A DNA stretch of 42,702 nucleotides from Paenibacillus sp. oral taxon 786 str. D14 (GCF_000159955.1 NZ_GG695976.1:1-42702), one strand, 5' to 3'. Counted from the stretch's first letter, positions 8,815 to 18,732 are shown. The notes: generated by a model from the sequence alone, not told the origin. Translations and numbers: made by a program.

Positions 8815-10335
8815 TCACCGCTGATTCGAAGCCCGCCAGGCGTCCAGCTGCTTCTGCACCTCGGCCCGGACCTCGTCCAGCCCCGCCTGCTTCAGCTCCT
8901 CGTTAAACTTCGGCAGCTCGGTGTCCACGTCCACGCTGCCGGTCATGAGGCTCGGATAGTATTTTTGCCACACCATCTTGATGTTCTGGATCTGGATCGG
9001 CATCATCGATAAATCCGGCGTAAACCCCAACGTGCTTGATTTCATGGCCCGGGCGTTCGAAGCGCGGAACTCCTCCCATTTGTTTAACGGCTCCGGATCT
9101 TCTCCGCCTCGCGTCTTAAGAATGAACCAGTTGCCTTGCGTATATGTCACGCCCGTATACCCCGGCAAAGCGCCCGGGATCGGGTTGCCGTCGGCATCCT
9201 TCCGGGGAATCAGCACGATTTGACCGTTCTTGTCTAGGGTGTAATGCACACCTTCGATCCCATAGTTAAACAGGTTCCGCACCTCAGAATCGGTGTTCAG
9301 CAAATTCAGGAACTTAATACATTCAACCGGGTATTTCGTATCCGCGCTCACCGCCATAACGCCTCCCCGCACGTCTTCGGTCGTCACGACCTCCGTCGTT
9401 ACGGGATGCGCCACCACTTTGTACCCGCGATCCTTGCTCCAGCTATGCTCGGACAAGGGGCCGCCGCTCGACGCTTTCCAGAACACCTTCTTCCCGCGCT
9501 CCAGCTCCTGGCTCTCCCGCAAGGCCGCATCCTCGTTGATGTAGCCAGCCTGATAATAACGTCGCAGCGTATCCATCACCTGACGGGCTTCCGCCGTTTC
9601 AAAGATGTTCACGACTTGAGGGTTTGGGTCTAAGGACCGCACCATCAACGGGAGCTCCTTGTCAATGACGTACTCATACCCATATAAAGCGAAGAAGTTA
9701 TGGGAGTCCTTATCCAGCTCCATCGGCAAATACTCGGGTTCCTTCTGCTGAATCATCTGCAGCAACGGCTCCAGAGATTCCAACGTGTTGTACTTCGTAA
9801 TATCGATGTTATACTTGCGGACCAGCTCTTCCGGATACATCCACTGTTGGCGCACCGCGAGTTCCTTGTTGGTCGGCACCCCGTAAATCCCCCCGTCGTC
9901 CATGCGCACCCCTTCCCAAAAGATCGGGTCGATCACATCATACATATCCTTGCCCGTACTGGACAGATAGTCATCCAGCCGCAGCCAGGCCCCGCGTTTG
10001 ACATAAGTCGTGAATTCAGGGGCATAGGCGATGTCAAAGGGAGTCCCTGCCGATACCATCGTGTTCAGGCGGTTTTCGTATTCCTGCCATCCGACCTTGA
10101 TATAGGTGATCGTGATGCCGATTTTCTTCGCCAACACTTCATTGATTTTGTCATTCACCTTCTCCAGATCCGGATCCGGCTCTCCAATCGTATAGTAAAC
10201 CAGATTGACCATGTCCTTATGGGGCGCCGTATCCCCTTTATCCGAGAAAAGGGAACAGCCGACGGCAAACAAGGCCAACAAGCCGGCGACCACCGCGCAT
10301 AGGGTCAGGCGACTGAACCAAGAGGGCTGCTGCAT
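8815..10335 (-). CDS. Extracellular solute-binding lipoprotein of a sugar ABC importer
   Basis: The protein has a lipoprotein signal with lipobox FAVGC (C27) and a roughly 480-residue type I solute-binding fold, beginning MVNLVYYTIGEPDPDLEKVND. The C-terminal part resembles that of LplA-like proteins (DUF3502 type), with YTQGNWFILKTRGGEDPE matching a similar segment in the binding protein at 12995-14506. It would capture oligosaccharides at the outer membrane face. It lies 27 bases after the response regulator gene with its own AAGGAGG site, so it is probably the last gene of the kinase/regulator operon. It has no permease genes of its own nearby. It may share the permeases at 14571-16457 or serve as a sensing partner of the kinase; both are inference. 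Confidence 0.93.
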   Translation of the reverse strand: MQQPSWFSRLTLCAVVAGLLALFAVGCSLFSDKGDTAPHKDMVNLVYYTIGEPDPDLEKVNDKINEVLAKKIGITITYIKVGWQEYENRLNTMVSAGTPFDIAYAPEFTTYVKRGAWLRLDDYLSSTGKDMYDVIDPIFWEGVRMDDGGIYGVPTNKELAVRQQWMYPEELVRKYNIDITKYNTLESLEPLLQMIQQKEPEYLPMELDKDSHNFFALYGYEYVIDKELPLMVRSLDPNPQVVNIFETAEARQVMDTLRRYYQAGYINEDAALRESQELERGKKVFWKASSGGPLSEHSWSKDRGYKVVAHPVTTEVVTTEDVRGGVMAVSADTKYPVECIKFLNLLNTDSEVRNLFNYGIEGVHYTLDKNGQIVLIPRKDADGNPIPGALPGYTGVTYTQGNWFILKTRGGEDPEPLNKWEEFRASNARAMKSSTLGFTPDLSMMPIQIQNIKMVWQKYYPSLMTGSVDVDTELPKFNEELKQAGLDEVRAEVQKQLDAWRASNQR

Positions 10336-10362
10336 AACATCCTCCTTTCCGCTACGAGGAGC

Positions 10363-11124
10363 CTAGCTTTTTTTCCGCAGATCTGAAGGGGACATGCCAA
10401 AATATCCTTGAAACTGGGTATAAAAATAATTCAAATTCGGATACCCAACACGATGCGCAATGCTGGAGATTTTCTCGTTGGTGGTCAGGATCCGTTCCTT
10501 CGCTTGCAGCATCCGGTAAGCCATCAAATACTCTGAAAATTTCATGTGCGTTTCCTTTAGAAACAGCTGTCCCAGGTACGTGCTGTTCATGCGAAAACGC
10601 TCGGCCACCGACTTCAGTGTAATGTTCTGGGCGTATTCCGCCTTCACCATCAACAAAATGCGGTTGGTCAGCTTGGACAGCTCCTCGTAAGGAATCCCCA
10701 GGATCGGATCCGTGTTCAGGTCTTTCTTGTGGACCCCGTCCAATGCCCCGTTCAGGTCCTCCACAATGATCTTCTCAATCACCTTCTGCAGCTTGGAACG
10801 ATCAACGGGTTTCAGCAGATAGTCCTTCACGCCGCAACGGATCGCCGCTTGAGCATATTCGAACTCGCTGTACCCGCTCATAATGATATATTTGGTTGGA
10901 AGACGCAGCTCATTGAGCTTTTGGATAATCTCATAACCGAGATCCGGGCCGATGCGTACATCGAAGATCGCGATATCCGGCATGATCTCTACGGATTTGG
11001 CGATCGCTTCTGCTCCCGTTTCGCACGTCTCGATCAGGTGGAAGCCGTACTCTTCCCAATTCAGGGTTCGCTTCATCCCCTCCAGAATCTGCGGTTCATC
11101 ATCAACGATCAGAAGTTTGTACAT
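10363..11124 (-). CDS. Response regulator, receiver plus AraC-type DNA-binding domain
   Basis: The N-terminal receiver domain (about 1-120) has acidic residues VDDE near the start, the phospho-acceptor D55 in IFDVRIG, and K105-region LLKPVD. A C-terminal AraC-type pair of helix-turn-helix motifs (about 155-253) contains ITLKSVAERFRMNSTYLGQLF and ISSIAHRVGYPNLNYFYTQF. At 253 residues it is about half the size of YesN-type regulators such as the one at 37051-38637, because the long linker is missing. It follows the kinase gene by 7 bases, so the two are surely a pair. Likely targets are the adjacent importer genes. Confidence 0.95.
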   Translation of the reverse strand: MYKLLIVDDEPQILEGMKRTLNWEEYGFHLIETCETGAEAIAKSVEIMPDIAIFDVRIGPDLGYEIIQKLNELRLPTKYIIMSGYSEFEYAQAAIRCGVKDYLLKPVDRSKLQKVIEKIIVEDLNGALDGVHKKDLNTDPILGIPYEELSKLTNRILLMVKAEYAQNITLKSVAERFRMNSTYLGQLFLKETHMKFSEYLMAYRMLQAKERILTTNEKISSIAHRVGYPNLNYFYTQFQGYFGMSPSDLRKKS

Positions 11125-11131
11125 CCTGCAG

Positions 11132-12859
11132 TCACCCCTTTGAGATGATCACGGTAATCTTGACTCCTGCTTCCTCGTTATTCTCGATTTCCATCCGAAA
11201 AGCGTCCCCATAGAAAAAGCTCAGCCGAGTATACACATTCCGCAGCCCAATGCTCCGAACAGGCGCATCATCTCTGCTGTAAAGACTGCCTCTTATTTCC
11301 TCCAAGCGCGCTTCAGGTATTCTTTTGCCATTATCCACAAACTCCAGAACGAAGCGACCGTCCTCCTCCCAGCCATTCACGACGAGCAAATTAAACTCAC
11401 TGCTCGGATTAAAGCCATGAACGAAGAAGTTCTCCGCCAGCGGCTGCATCCAAAATTTCACCGTGGATATGGCCAACAGCGGCTCCTCCACATCAATTTG
11501 GTAATAGAACCTTCCCGGATACTTGAGCTCCATGATGCTCAGAAATTTCTGCAGTAACTCCAGCTCTTCGCCGATGGTAATAATATTATCTTTATGGACG
11601 ATATCGCGGTACAAGGAGCCTAAGGTCGCGATAGCATCCGCGGTGTCCACGTCCCGGTGCAGCAAAGCAGTAGAGCGAATCGACTCCAGCGTATTATAGA
11701 GAAAATGCGGGTTGATCTGATGCTGAAGCGCTTTCATCTCGGTTTCCTGCTGCTTTAGCTTCAGCAAATATTCGGTGCGGATATGTTTGTCCAGCTCATG
11801 AACCATATCGTCCAATTCCCGGGCAATCATCCCGTACTCGTTGCGGCGATACCGGGCGGGGGAATTCGGTGTGAAATCCGCCGTTTTCACCCGTTTGATC
11901 GAATTTATAATGTGCCTCAAAAATCTGGCGTCATCCCGCATGTTGTAGCCGATGAGCAGCAGAACACTAATCATGGCCAGCAAGACACTGCCTACGATGG
12001 TGATCAGAATGCCCGCTTTCTGACGCATCAGGTGGGACAAATCTACAAGCATCACCAAACGGTAATCGAACTTCGTGGATTGGAAGTTCATGAAGAAGAC
12101 ATTTTTTAATCCGCCCAGGGAGGAAAATCCGCTGCTGCGTGTCTCTTCAGCGGCGCGCAGAACCATCTCCTTCGTTCCGTGATCCATCCCGGAGATCATG
12201 TACACTTCGCCCGAACTACTTACGGCGGCAGCGATGTCCAATTTATAACCAAGAATCTTCCGGAATAAGGGTTCACTGCCGATCAAGAAGCGAAATTCCC
12301 CAATCTGGCGAGAGATCTGGTTCGGATCAGACAGCTTCTTCCGGTACACAAAGCCCTTCTCTATCTTTTCACGAAAAATCTCATCCGTATTGGGAACGCC
12401 AAACCGGAAGCTAACATTGCCGCTGTCGCTAAACCGCACGATATTGGCACCGTTCTCGGTATGCAAGCTGACTTGCGTCAGATCCCCCTTCATCGAGCTG
12501 TATAAGAAGGCCCTCATATCTTCAGGGAAGGAGACCAGCGGCTCGTTATACAAGCTATATTCCAGCCTGCTCGTCAGGTACCCTTCCGCCGTGTTCCCCA
12601 GGAAATAACGGACATCCGTCATCAAGCGGTCATTGGAATAGATGCGCTGCATATACGCCTCAATGCGATCCGTATCATACTGCAGCTCACTCTCAACCCG
12701 ACCAAAGGCGCTGACCGCCTCGTTTCGGGCACTCTCAATCCACTGATAGATGAGAACCGCGCAGGTCATGAGACCAAGCACCAGACCGATCGTTACGACA
12801 AACACCGTATAGGCAATGAATTTGCTGCGATAGATTTTAATCTGCCAAAAGGAACCCAT
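11132..12859 (-). CDS. Membrane sensor histidine kinase, YesM type
   Basis: The protein has a membrane segment near residues 15-38, an extracytoplasmic sensing region to about 285, a second membrane segment (about 290-308), a HAMP linker, then a HisKA-type domain with QINPHFLYNTLESI (probable phospho-acceptor H385). The ATP-binding domain carries DNGKRIP and SIGLRNVYTRL. This is the layout of kinases paired with AraC-type regulators to control polysaccharide utilisation. AAGGAGG precedes the ATG by 7 bases. A candidate -10 TATAAT (minus sense, 12920-12925) lies about 60 bases upstream, next to the terminator of the preceding binding-protein gene. Confidence 0.95.
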   Translation of the reverse strand: MGSFWQIKIYRSKFIAYTVFVVTIGLVLGLMTCAVLIYQWIESARNEAVSAFGRVESELQYDTDRIEAYMQRIYSNDRLMTDVRYFLGNTAEGYLTSRLEYSLYNEPLVSFPEDMRAFLYSSMKGDLTQVSLHTENGANIVRFSDSGNVSFRFGVPNTDEIFREKIEKGFVYRKKLSDPNQISRQIGEFRFLIGSEPLFRKILGYKLDIAAAVSSSGEVYMISGMDHGTKEMVLRAAEETRSSGFSSLGGLKNVFFMNFQSTKFDYRLVMLVDLSHLMRQKAGILITIVGSVLLAMISVLLLIGYNMRDDARFLRHIINSIKRVKTADFTPNSPARYRRNEYGMIARELDDMVHELDKHIRTEYLLKLKQQETEMKALQHQINPHFLYNTLESIRSTALLHRDVDTADAIATLGSLYRDIVHKDNIITIGEELELLQKFLSIMELKYPGRFYYQIDVEEPLLAISTVKFWMQPLAENFFVHGFNPSSEFNLLVVNGWEEDGRFVLEFVDNGKRIPEARLEEIRGSLYSRDDAPVRSIGLRNVYTRLSFFYGDAFRMEIENNEEAGVKITVIISKG

Positions 12860-12939
12860 TCTCGCGCCTCCTTCACCGTTAATGTTGCGGCGCTGATTCC
12901 ATTGCCCTCATCTATCCCCATTATATCATCATATGGGAA

Positions 12940-12973
12940 AGCCCGAACGGAGAATACCTCCTCCGTCCGGGCT
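12940..12973 (-). terminator. Terminator after the solute-binding-protein gene
   Basis: A 13-base stem with one mismatch (12940-12952 with 12961-12973) and an 8-base loop is followed on minus by TTTCCC. It separates the importer operon from the kinase operon. Confidence 0.8.
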
Positions 12974-12994
12974 AACTCAATCGGGCTTTATTTC

Positions 12995-14506
12995 TTATTG
13001 AAAGAAGGCATCGATTTGCTCTTGTGCAGCCTTCATGATGGTATCCATCCCGGCTTTCTTGAGTTCGTCAACAATCTTCGGTACCATCTTCTCCGGATCG
13101 GATGCACCAGTCAGCAACTCATAACGGTATTTATCCCACGTTGCTTTCACGTTCGCAACTTCCGTTTGCAGGTTGGTCGTGTCGAGCGAGAAGCCCAGCA
13201 AGGTCGAAGCCGTTGCTTGTTCGTTCAGCTTTTGAACTTGTTGCCATTGATCTTCTGGGGCCCCTTTGGTTGTCGCCATGTTGAAGAAGGTGCCTTGCGT
13301 ATAGGCTGCCAGCGGCCAAGTATCCGAGATCCGTTCAACCACTTTCTCTCCGTCTACTTTCACGTAGTCTACGCCTTCTTCACCAAAGGCCAGCATGTTA
13401 CGCAGCTTCGGATCGGTATTAACGAGCTCCAAGTATTTCAGAGCTTCCTTCTTATACTTCGAATTTGCCGAGATTCCGTTGAGGGAACCTTGAATCGTAG
13501 CCGTCGTGTAGAGCGGACCGTAAACCTGCGTCATATCGTACTTCTCAACGCCTTCGTTAATTTGCCAAGTGATATCCGCCCCTGGGAAGCCTTGAGCACT
13601 AAAGAATGGACGGCCTTTGTCGGCTTCAGGCTTGGTCGGAGCATCCGGATTGATAATGCCGTCTTTGTACCATTGGTGCAAAATCTTCAATTCATCCATG
13701 ATATCTTGCTGTTCCAGCACGGAAACTACCTTGCGGGAAGCGTCATCCACCTTCACGCCAATCGGAGGGAAGCCCAGCGCAAGATCGTCATACCGGTTGA
13801 AGAATCCGTTAAACCCATCGCCTTGCGTCAACGGCAATGGATAGAAGCTCTTGCCTTCTCCCGCCTTCATATCGTGGAACGGTTTATCCAGATCCTTCAG
13901 CGTCTTGATGTTGTTTAAGTCGATGCCGTATTTCTCAACATATTTGTGGTCGAACACCCAGTATTGGGTCATCGAGGAGTCCTTATAGGTTGGCACGGCG
14001 TAGATCTTGCCGTCGACCTTCGTCCCATCCCATACCTTCTCCGGAATGAACTTGTACAACTCCGGCGTCTCGCTTTGCACCAGCTCAGTGATATCCGCCA
14101 GCGCTCCCATCGTCACTTGCTGATTGTATTTGGAGACGTTGGTAAACAGAATGTCGAAAGGTTCACCCGTATTTACAATCGTATTGATTTTGGTGTCCCA
14201 TTCACCCCAGCTAGCTACCTTGATATCCACCTTCACGCCAATTTTCTCTGCGGTGTACTCATTCATCGCTTCGATGGCTTTCTCAAAGTTATCCGGAATT
14301 TGTCCGCCAATCGTCCACCACACCAAAGTCGGGATTTCCCCCGAATCTGTTGTCGTAGAGTTATCTGTAGAGGTGCTAGAAGAAGTGTCCGAAGTATTGC
14401 TTGCCGACGAAGAATTGGAGTTCGAACCGCCGCCGCAAGCCGCAAGAACGGACAAGAGAAGCATCACAGCACATAGAGTAGAGATGAGCTTCAAAGACCT
14501 TTTCAT
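12995..14506 (-). CDS. Extracellular solute-binding lipoprotein of a sugar ABC importer
   Basis: The signal peptide ends in lipobox LAAC (C24), followed by a serine/threonine-rich tether and a binding domain starting IPTLVWWTIGGQIPDNFEKA. It resembles LplA-type proteins and the product of 8815-10335, including YTQGTFFNMATTKGAPEDQW near the end (DUF3502-like). It would deliver oligosaccharides to the two permeases encoded just upstream in the same operon. The ligand cannot be read from sequence; the xylan-degrading neighbourhood suggests xylo-oligosaccharides or related glycans. An AGGGAGG site precedes the ATG. The 64-base gap to the upstream permease gene holds small palindromes (around 14525-14539) but no terminator. 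Confidence 0.94.
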   Translation of the reverse strand: MKRSLKLISTLCAVMLLLSVLAACGGGSNSNSSSASNTSDTSSSTSTDNSTTTDSGEIPTLVWWTIGGQIPDNFEKAIEAMNEYTAEKIGVKVDIKVASWGEWDTKINTIVNTGEPFDILFTNVSKYNQQVTMGALADITELVQSETPELYKFIPEKVWDGTKVDGKIYAVPTYKDSSMTQYWVFDHKYVEKYGIDLNNIKTLKDLDKPFHDMKAGEGKSFYPLPLTQGDGFNGFFNRYDDLALGFPPIGVKVDDASRKVVSVLEQQDIMDELKILHQWYKDGIINPDAPTKPEADKGRPFFSAQGFPGADITWQINEGVEKYDMTQVYGPLYTTATIQGSLNGISANSKYKKEALKYLELVNTDPKLRNMLAFGEEGVDYVKVDGEKVVERISDTWPLAAYTQGTFFNMATTKGAPEDQWQQVQKLNEQATASTLLGFSLDTTNLQTEVANVKATWDKYRYELLTGASDPEKMVPKIVDELKKAGMDTIMKAAQEQIDAFFQ

Positions 14507-14570
14507 AGATATTTCCTCCCTTTTGAATATGCTATATTCATAAACTGAGACAAGCTCAGCTTATTTCGAA

Positions 14571-15500
14571 TTAGCCTTTGACCGCGCCTACCGTCAAACC
14601 GGAAATGAAGTAGCGTTGGAAGAAAGGATACGCAAAGGCCACTGGAAGCACGATGACGATGGCCACCGCCATACGGGCTGACTCTTTAGGCATCGTTGCC
14701 ACCAGCTCGGCGTAGCTGATCCCCAGACTTGAAGCGTTTCGAGCCAGCGCGTCCACATTGCTCATCAGGTTGTTTAACAGCGCCTGCAAGGAATACAGGT
14801 CCTGATTGTTGATGTACAACATCGATTGGAACCAGTCATTCCAGTAACCAAAGCACAGGAATAAACCAATCGTAGCGATCACCGGCAACGAGATCGGCAG
14901 GATAATCGAGAAGAAGATCCGGAGCTGACCAGCCCCGTCGATTTCGGCGGATTCGATTAACCCGTCCGGGATCGTGCTTTTGAAGAACGTTTTACAAATG
15001 ATGACGTTAAAGGAGGAGACCGCCAGGGGCAGGATCAACGCCCATACCGTATCTTTCAGCCCCAGCAGATTCGCATTGATATAGTAGCTGGAAACCAAGC
15101 CGCCGTTAAAGACCATCGGAATAAAAACGACCCAAGTCAGGAACCCCTTCAGCTTATAGTTCGGCCGGGAGAGAACGTACCCCATCGAGGTGGTGAGCAG
15201 AATTCCCAGCACGGTTCCGACGATCGTAACGAAGACGGAAATCCCTAGCGCCTGCAAAATGACCGTTCCTTGCTTGGCGATATAACCGTAAGCCTCTCCC
15301 GAGAACGCCGTTGGGATCAGGTGATAACCGTTCTCCCGGATCGATTGCTCACTGGACAGCGAGATGGACAACACCACCAGCATCGGCACGACGCAAATCA
15401 AAGCCAGGAAGAAGAAGAGGAGATGAAGGAGCACGTTCACCACTTTACTTGGACGATTAAATCGGTCCAGGCCGCTTTCATACACCGTTCTTGCTGCCAT
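14571..15500 (-). CDS. Sugar ABC importer permease, LplC/MalG type
   Basis: This inner-membrane permease has six or so membrane segments. The conserved EAA loop that contacts the ATPase reads IESAEIDGAGQLRIFFSIILP. A typical family C-terminus, RYFISGLTVGAVKG, is present. AAGGAGGTG lies 6 bases before the ATG. It forms a pair with the permease at 15513-16457, separated by 12 bases, and serves the binding protein at 12995-14506. No ATPase gene is in the operon, as is usual for importers that use a shared MsmX-type ATPase. Confidence 0.96.
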   Translation of the reverse strand: MAARTVYESGLDRFNRPSKVVNVLLHLLFFFLALICVVPMLVVLSISLSSEQSIRENGYHLIPTAFSGEAYGYIAKQGTVILQALGISVFVTIVGTVLGILLTTSMGYVLSRPNYKLKGFLTWVVFIPMVFNGGLVSSYYINANLLGLKDTVWALILPLAVSSFNVIICKTFFKSTIPDGLIESAEIDGAGQLRIFFSIILPISLPVIATIGLFLCFGYWNDWFQSMLYINNQDLYSLQALLNNLMSNVDALARNASSLGISYAELVATMPKESARMAVAIVIVLPVAFAYPFFQRYFISGLTVGAVKG

Positions 15501-15512
15501 ATCTGCACCTCC

Positions 15513-16457
15513 TTAAATCATCGCGCTGTCGGGATCGATTTTGCGAACCGTCCAGTTCGCGGCCAGAATCATCAGACAGCCCAGAACCGACTGCACGAAG
15601 GCTGCTGCCGAGGCCATGCCAACGGTTGCGGTTTTCAGCTGCTTGTAAACCATTACATCAATGGTCGTGGTCACATTAAACAGGGAATTGGAATCCCGCG
15701 GCACCTGAAAGAACAGCCCGAAATCGGTATAGAAAATACGTCCCACCGCCAGGATGAACATCATCACGATGACCAGCTTCATCAAGGGCAGCGTAATGAA
15801 CCGAGTCTGTTGCCAAAGGGTGGCGCCGTCGATTACGGCCGCTTCGTAGTAGGTTTTATCGATACCAGCGATGGTCGCTAAATACACAACCATGCCGTAC
15901 CCGAGTCCCTTCCAAACATTCATAAAGATCAAGAAGTAAGGCCAATATTTCGGTTCCATGTACCAGTTGATCGGCTCTACTCCCCAACCTGCCAGCATTT
16001 GATTGAGAATCCCTTTATCGAAGCTCAAGAACGCCCAGCCCACGGCCGAGACCACAACCCAGGAGAGAAAGTAAGGCAGGAACATCATTGTTTGGTAAGC
16101 CTTGCCTGCTCTGCGGTTATGGAGCATTCCGATCATTAACGCTAAGGCTACGGGGATCACAATCCCAAGAACGATAAAAATAATGTTGTAGCCGATCGTA
16201 TTTCGGATAATGATCCAGGCATCGTTGGACTTGAATAAGAACTCAAAGTTCTTGAGGCCTGCCCATGGGCTCTTGAACACATTGCTCAGAAAACCGCCGG
16301 TGATTTTGAAGTTCTTAAAGGCGATGATGATCCCGAACATCGGCAGGAAGCTGAACAAGATGTACCATATCGTGGTTGGCAAAGCCAACAAAGTCAGCTC
16401 CGTGTCTTGCTTGCGCCAACGCGTTCGTAAGCGCTTTCCATTTATTTTCGAGTCCAT
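15513..16457 (-). CDS. Sugar ABC importer permease, LplB/MalF type
   Basis: This is the first gene of the importer operon. A basic N-terminus (KRLRTRWRKQD) precedes about six membrane segments. The EAA loop reads YEAAVIDGATLWQQTRFITLP. At 314 residues it is normal for the family. AGAGGTG precedes the ATG. Two cre-like palindromes lie near the start, one 61-74 bases upstream and one inside the first codons (16426-16439), so the whole operon is probably under CcpA repression. Confidence 0.96.
   Translation of the reverse strand: MDSKINGKRLRTRWRKQDTELTLLALPTTIWYILFSFLPMFGIIIAFKNFKITGGFLSNVFKSPWAGLKNFEFLFKSNDAWIIIRNTIGYNIIFIVLGIVIPVALALMIGMLHNRRAGKAYQTMMFLPYFLSWVVVSAVGWAFLSFDKGILNQMLAGWGVEPINWYMEPKYWPYFLIFMNVWKGLGYGMVVYLATIAGIDKTYYEAAVIDGATLWQQTRFITLPLMKLVIVMMFILAVGRIFYTDFGLFFQVPRDSNSLFNVTTTIDVMVYKQLKTATVGMASAAAFVQSVLGCLMILAANWTVRKIDPDSAMI
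16426..16439 (-). promoter_or_regulatory. cre-like site inside the permease start
   Basis: Minus-strand GGAAAGCGCTTACG has the AAGCGCTT core and differs from the cre consensus at its first and last positions. It covers roughly codons 7-11 of the permease, a place where CcpA could act as a roadblock. Confidence 0.45.
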
Positions 16458-16517
16458 ACGCGGTCACCTCTTTCCACTTCAGCTTGTTTTGTTCTGGATA
16501 CCCTCATTTTATTGGAA

Positions 16518-16531
16518 AGATAGCGCTTTCA
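16518..16531 (-). promoter_or_regulatory. cre-like CcpA operator of the importer operon
   Basis: Minus-strand TGAAAGCGCTATCT matches the cre consensus with one mismatch, at the last base. It lies 61-74 bases upstream of the first permease ATG. A TTGACT lies further upstream (minus sense, near 16555) but no convincing -10 goes with it. Confidence 0.7.
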
Positions 16532-16584
16532 TCTAGACAACAAACTTGAGACTATAGTCAAAAAACGTTAGATTTGCACAGCAA

Positions 16585-16610
16585 GAAAGCCCGCTCAAAG
16601 AGCGGGCCTT
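16585..16610 (-). terminator. Terminator after ahpF
   Basis: The 8-base stem GCCCGCTC/GAGCGGGC (16589-16596 with 16600-16607) has a 3-base loop and is followed on minus by TTTCTT. It sits 18 bases after the ahpF stop. Confidence 0.9.
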
Positions 16611-16627
16611 ATCCATAACGCAATATA

Positions 16628-18157
16628 TTATTGATTGCGAATCAGGTAATCAAAAGCGCCTAAAGCTGCTGTCGCGCCAGATCCCATGGAAATGATGATT
16701 TGCTTGTAAGCCGAATTCGTGCAGTCACCGGCGGCAAATACGCCTGGAACGGTTGTAGCCCCACGGTTGTCCACAATGATCTCGCCCATCCGGGTGCGCT
16801 CCAGCGTGCCTTCCAGCCATTCGGTGTTCGGTACGAGACCGATTTGAACGAATACGCCTTCCAGCTCAAGATGCTTCTCTTCGCCGCTTTCCCGGTCGAT
16901 GTAGGTCAGTCCGTTCACCTTGCTGTCGCCCGTGACTTCTTTCACTTGCGCGTTCTTGATCACAGTCGCATTCGGCAAGCTGTTCAGACGTTCCTGCAGA
17001 ACCGAGTCCGCTTTCAGCTCAGACATGTATTCAAGCACAGTCACATGCGAGGCGATGCCCGCCAGGTCGATGGCTGCTTCTACGCCGGAGTTTCCTCCGC
17101 CTACAACGGCCACACGTTTGCCTGCGAACAGCGGACCGTCACAGTGCGGGCAATAAGCCACGCCCTTGTTCTTGAATTCCGCTTCGCCCGGTACATTCAT
17201 GTTGCGCCAACGTGCCCCCGTGGATACGATAACGGTCTTGCTCTTCAGCACGGCACCGTTCTCCAATTCCACTTCAATCAGGTCATTCTTGCGAAGACTC
17301 TTGGCCCGTTGCGACGTCATGATGTCGATGTTATATTCCTTCGCATGTTCTTCCAAGCTTACTGCCAGCTTCGGCCCCTCGGTATATTTCGTGCCGATCA
17401 GGTTCTCAATCCCCAGGGTATCGTTGACTTGGCCGCCGAAGCGTTCTGCCACGATCCCTGTACGGATGCCTTTGCGTGCAGCATAAATCGCTGCGCTGGC
17501 ACCGGCAGGTCCGCCCCCGATCACAAGCACATCGAATGGTTCTTTGCCTTCAAACGCCGACGTGTCCGAGGCACCCAATTTCGCCAAAATATCCTCGACG
17601 GACATCCGGCCATTGCCAAACAACTCGCCGTTCAAGAATACCGTAGGCACTGCCATAATCTCTTTGCTCTCGACTTCATCCTTATAAGCCGCGCCGTCGA
17701 TCATGGTATGGGAAATGCCAGGATTTAGTACGCTCATCAGGTTCAACGCCTGAACCACGTCCGGGCAGTTGTGGCAAGACAAGCTCACATAGGTTTCAAA
17801 GCGGTATTCGCCTTTAATCGCTTTGATTTGATCAATGATATGTTGTTCCACCTTCGGTGGTCTTCCGCTGACTTGCAACAAAGCCAGTACCAGGGAAGTA
17901 AACTCATGGCCCAGAGGAACACCGGCAAAGGTGATGCCGGTGTCTTCCCCAACGCGATTTACGCTGAAGCTTGGGGTTCTGGGTAAACTCGTTTGCTCGA
18001 CGGTAATTTTATCCGACATGCTGGACAACTCGTTGACGAGGTCCATCATCTCGTTCGAAACCGTATCGGTTCCGGCACTGACTTTCAGCAGAACATTCCC
18101 TTCCAGAAGCTGAAGATATTGCTCTAATTGTTGTTTAATGTCTGCATCCAGTTTCAT
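16628..18157 (-). CDS. ahpF: Alkyl hydroperoxide reductase subunit F
   Basis: This cytoplasmic flavoprotein uses NADH to reduce AhpC. The N-terminal double thioredoxin-like domain contains C128-H-N-C131, the electron-transfer pair. The thioredoxin-reductase-like part has an FAD motif ([19 protein letters not shown]), the redox pair C336-P-H-C339, an NADH motif ([16 protein letters not shown]) and the FAD-binding AAGDCTN near the end. At 509 residues it is full length. It follows ahpC by 11 bases and is co-transcribed with it; GGAGAAC precedes the ATG. Confidence 0.98.
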   Translation of the reverse strand: MKLDADIKQQLEQYLQLLEGNVLLKVSAGTDTVSNEMMDLVNELSSMSDKITVEQTSLPRTPSFSVNRVGEDTGITFAGVPLGHEFTSLVLALLQVSGRPPKVEQHIIDQIKAIKGEYRFETYVSLSCHNCPDVVQALNLMSVLNPGISHTMIDGAAYKDEVESKEIMAVPTVFLNGELFGNGRMSVEDILAKLGASDTSAFEGKEPFDVLVIGGGPAGASAAIYAARKGIRTGIVAERFGGQVNDTLGIENLIGTKYTEGPKLAVSLEEHAKEYNIDIMTSQRAKSLRKNDLIEVELENGAVLKSKTVIVSTGARWRNMNVPGEAEFKNKGVAYCPHCDGPLFAGKRVAVVGGGNSGVEAAIDLAGIASHVTVLEYMSELKADSVLQERLNSLPNATVIKNAQVKEVTGDSKVNGLTYIDRESGEEKHLELEGVFVQIGLVPNTEWLEGTLERTRMGEIIVDNRGATTVPGVFAAGDCTNSAYKQIIISMGSGATAALGAFDYLIRNQ

Positions 18158-18168
18158 AATGGTTCTCC

Positions 18169-18732
18169 TTAGATTTTGCCAACCAAGTCAAGGCTTGGTT
18201 TCAAAGTAGCGGCGCCCTCTTTCCATTTTGCCGGGCACACTTCGCCTGGATGGTTGTGAACGTATTGAGCCGCTTTGATCTTGTCGATCAGCGTGCTTGC
18301 GTCACGTCCGATGCCACCAGCTGTAATTTCAATCGCTTGAATCACGCCGTTCGGGTCGATAATAAAGGTAGCGCGGTCAGCTACGCCTTCTTCTTCGATC
18401 AATACATCGAAGTTACGGGAAATCGTGTGAGTTGGGTCACCGATCATGATGTAAGTAACCTTGCCGATCGCTTCGGAGCTGTCATGCCATGCTTTGTGCA
18501 CGAAGTGGGAGTCCGTGGAAACGGAATATACTTCAACGCCAAGCTCCTTCAGAGCAGCGTAGTGATCTTGCAAGTCTTCCAGCTCGGTTGGGCATACGAA
18601 AGTGAAGTCCGCTGGATAGAAGCAAACAACGCTCCATTTTCCTTTGAAATCTGCGTCGGAAACCTCGATGAATTTCCCGTTGTGATAGGCTTGAGCTTTA
18701 AAAGGCAATACTTCTTTTCCAATCAACGACAT
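18169..18732 (-). CDS. ahpC: Alkyl hydroperoxide reductase subunit C (peroxiredoxin)
   Basis: This typical 2-Cys peroxiredoxin removes H2O2 and organic peroxides. The peroxidatic cysteine is C47 in FTFVCPTE and the resolving cysteine C166 in GEVCPAKW. At 187 residues it is the usual size. AAAGGAGAG precedes the ATG. Upstream is a near-ideal promoter (TTGACA, 16 bases, TATAAT on minus) overlapped by Fur/PerR-like boxes, so peroxide- or metal-dependent repression is expected. It forms an operon with ahpF. Confidence 0.98.
   Translation of the reverse strand: MSLIGKEVLPFKAQAYHNGKFIEVSDADFKGKWSVVCFYPADFTFVCPTELEDLQDHYAALKELGVEVYSVSTDSHFVHKAWHDSSEAIGKVTYIMIGDPTHTISRNFDVLIEEEGVADRATFIIDPNGVIQAIEITAGGIGRDASTLIDKIKAAQYVHNHPGEVCPAKWKEGAATLKPSLDLVGKI

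Noticed and set aside
12902..13918. Plus-strand frame of 338 codons opposite the binding-protein gene
   Set aside because: It lies antisense to a well-supported lipoprotein gene, has no recognisable domain and no ribosome site.
16700..17728. Plus-strand frame of 342 codons opposite ahpF
   Set aside because: It lies antisense to ahpF, whose catalytic motifs are all intact; no ribosome site or domain is seen.
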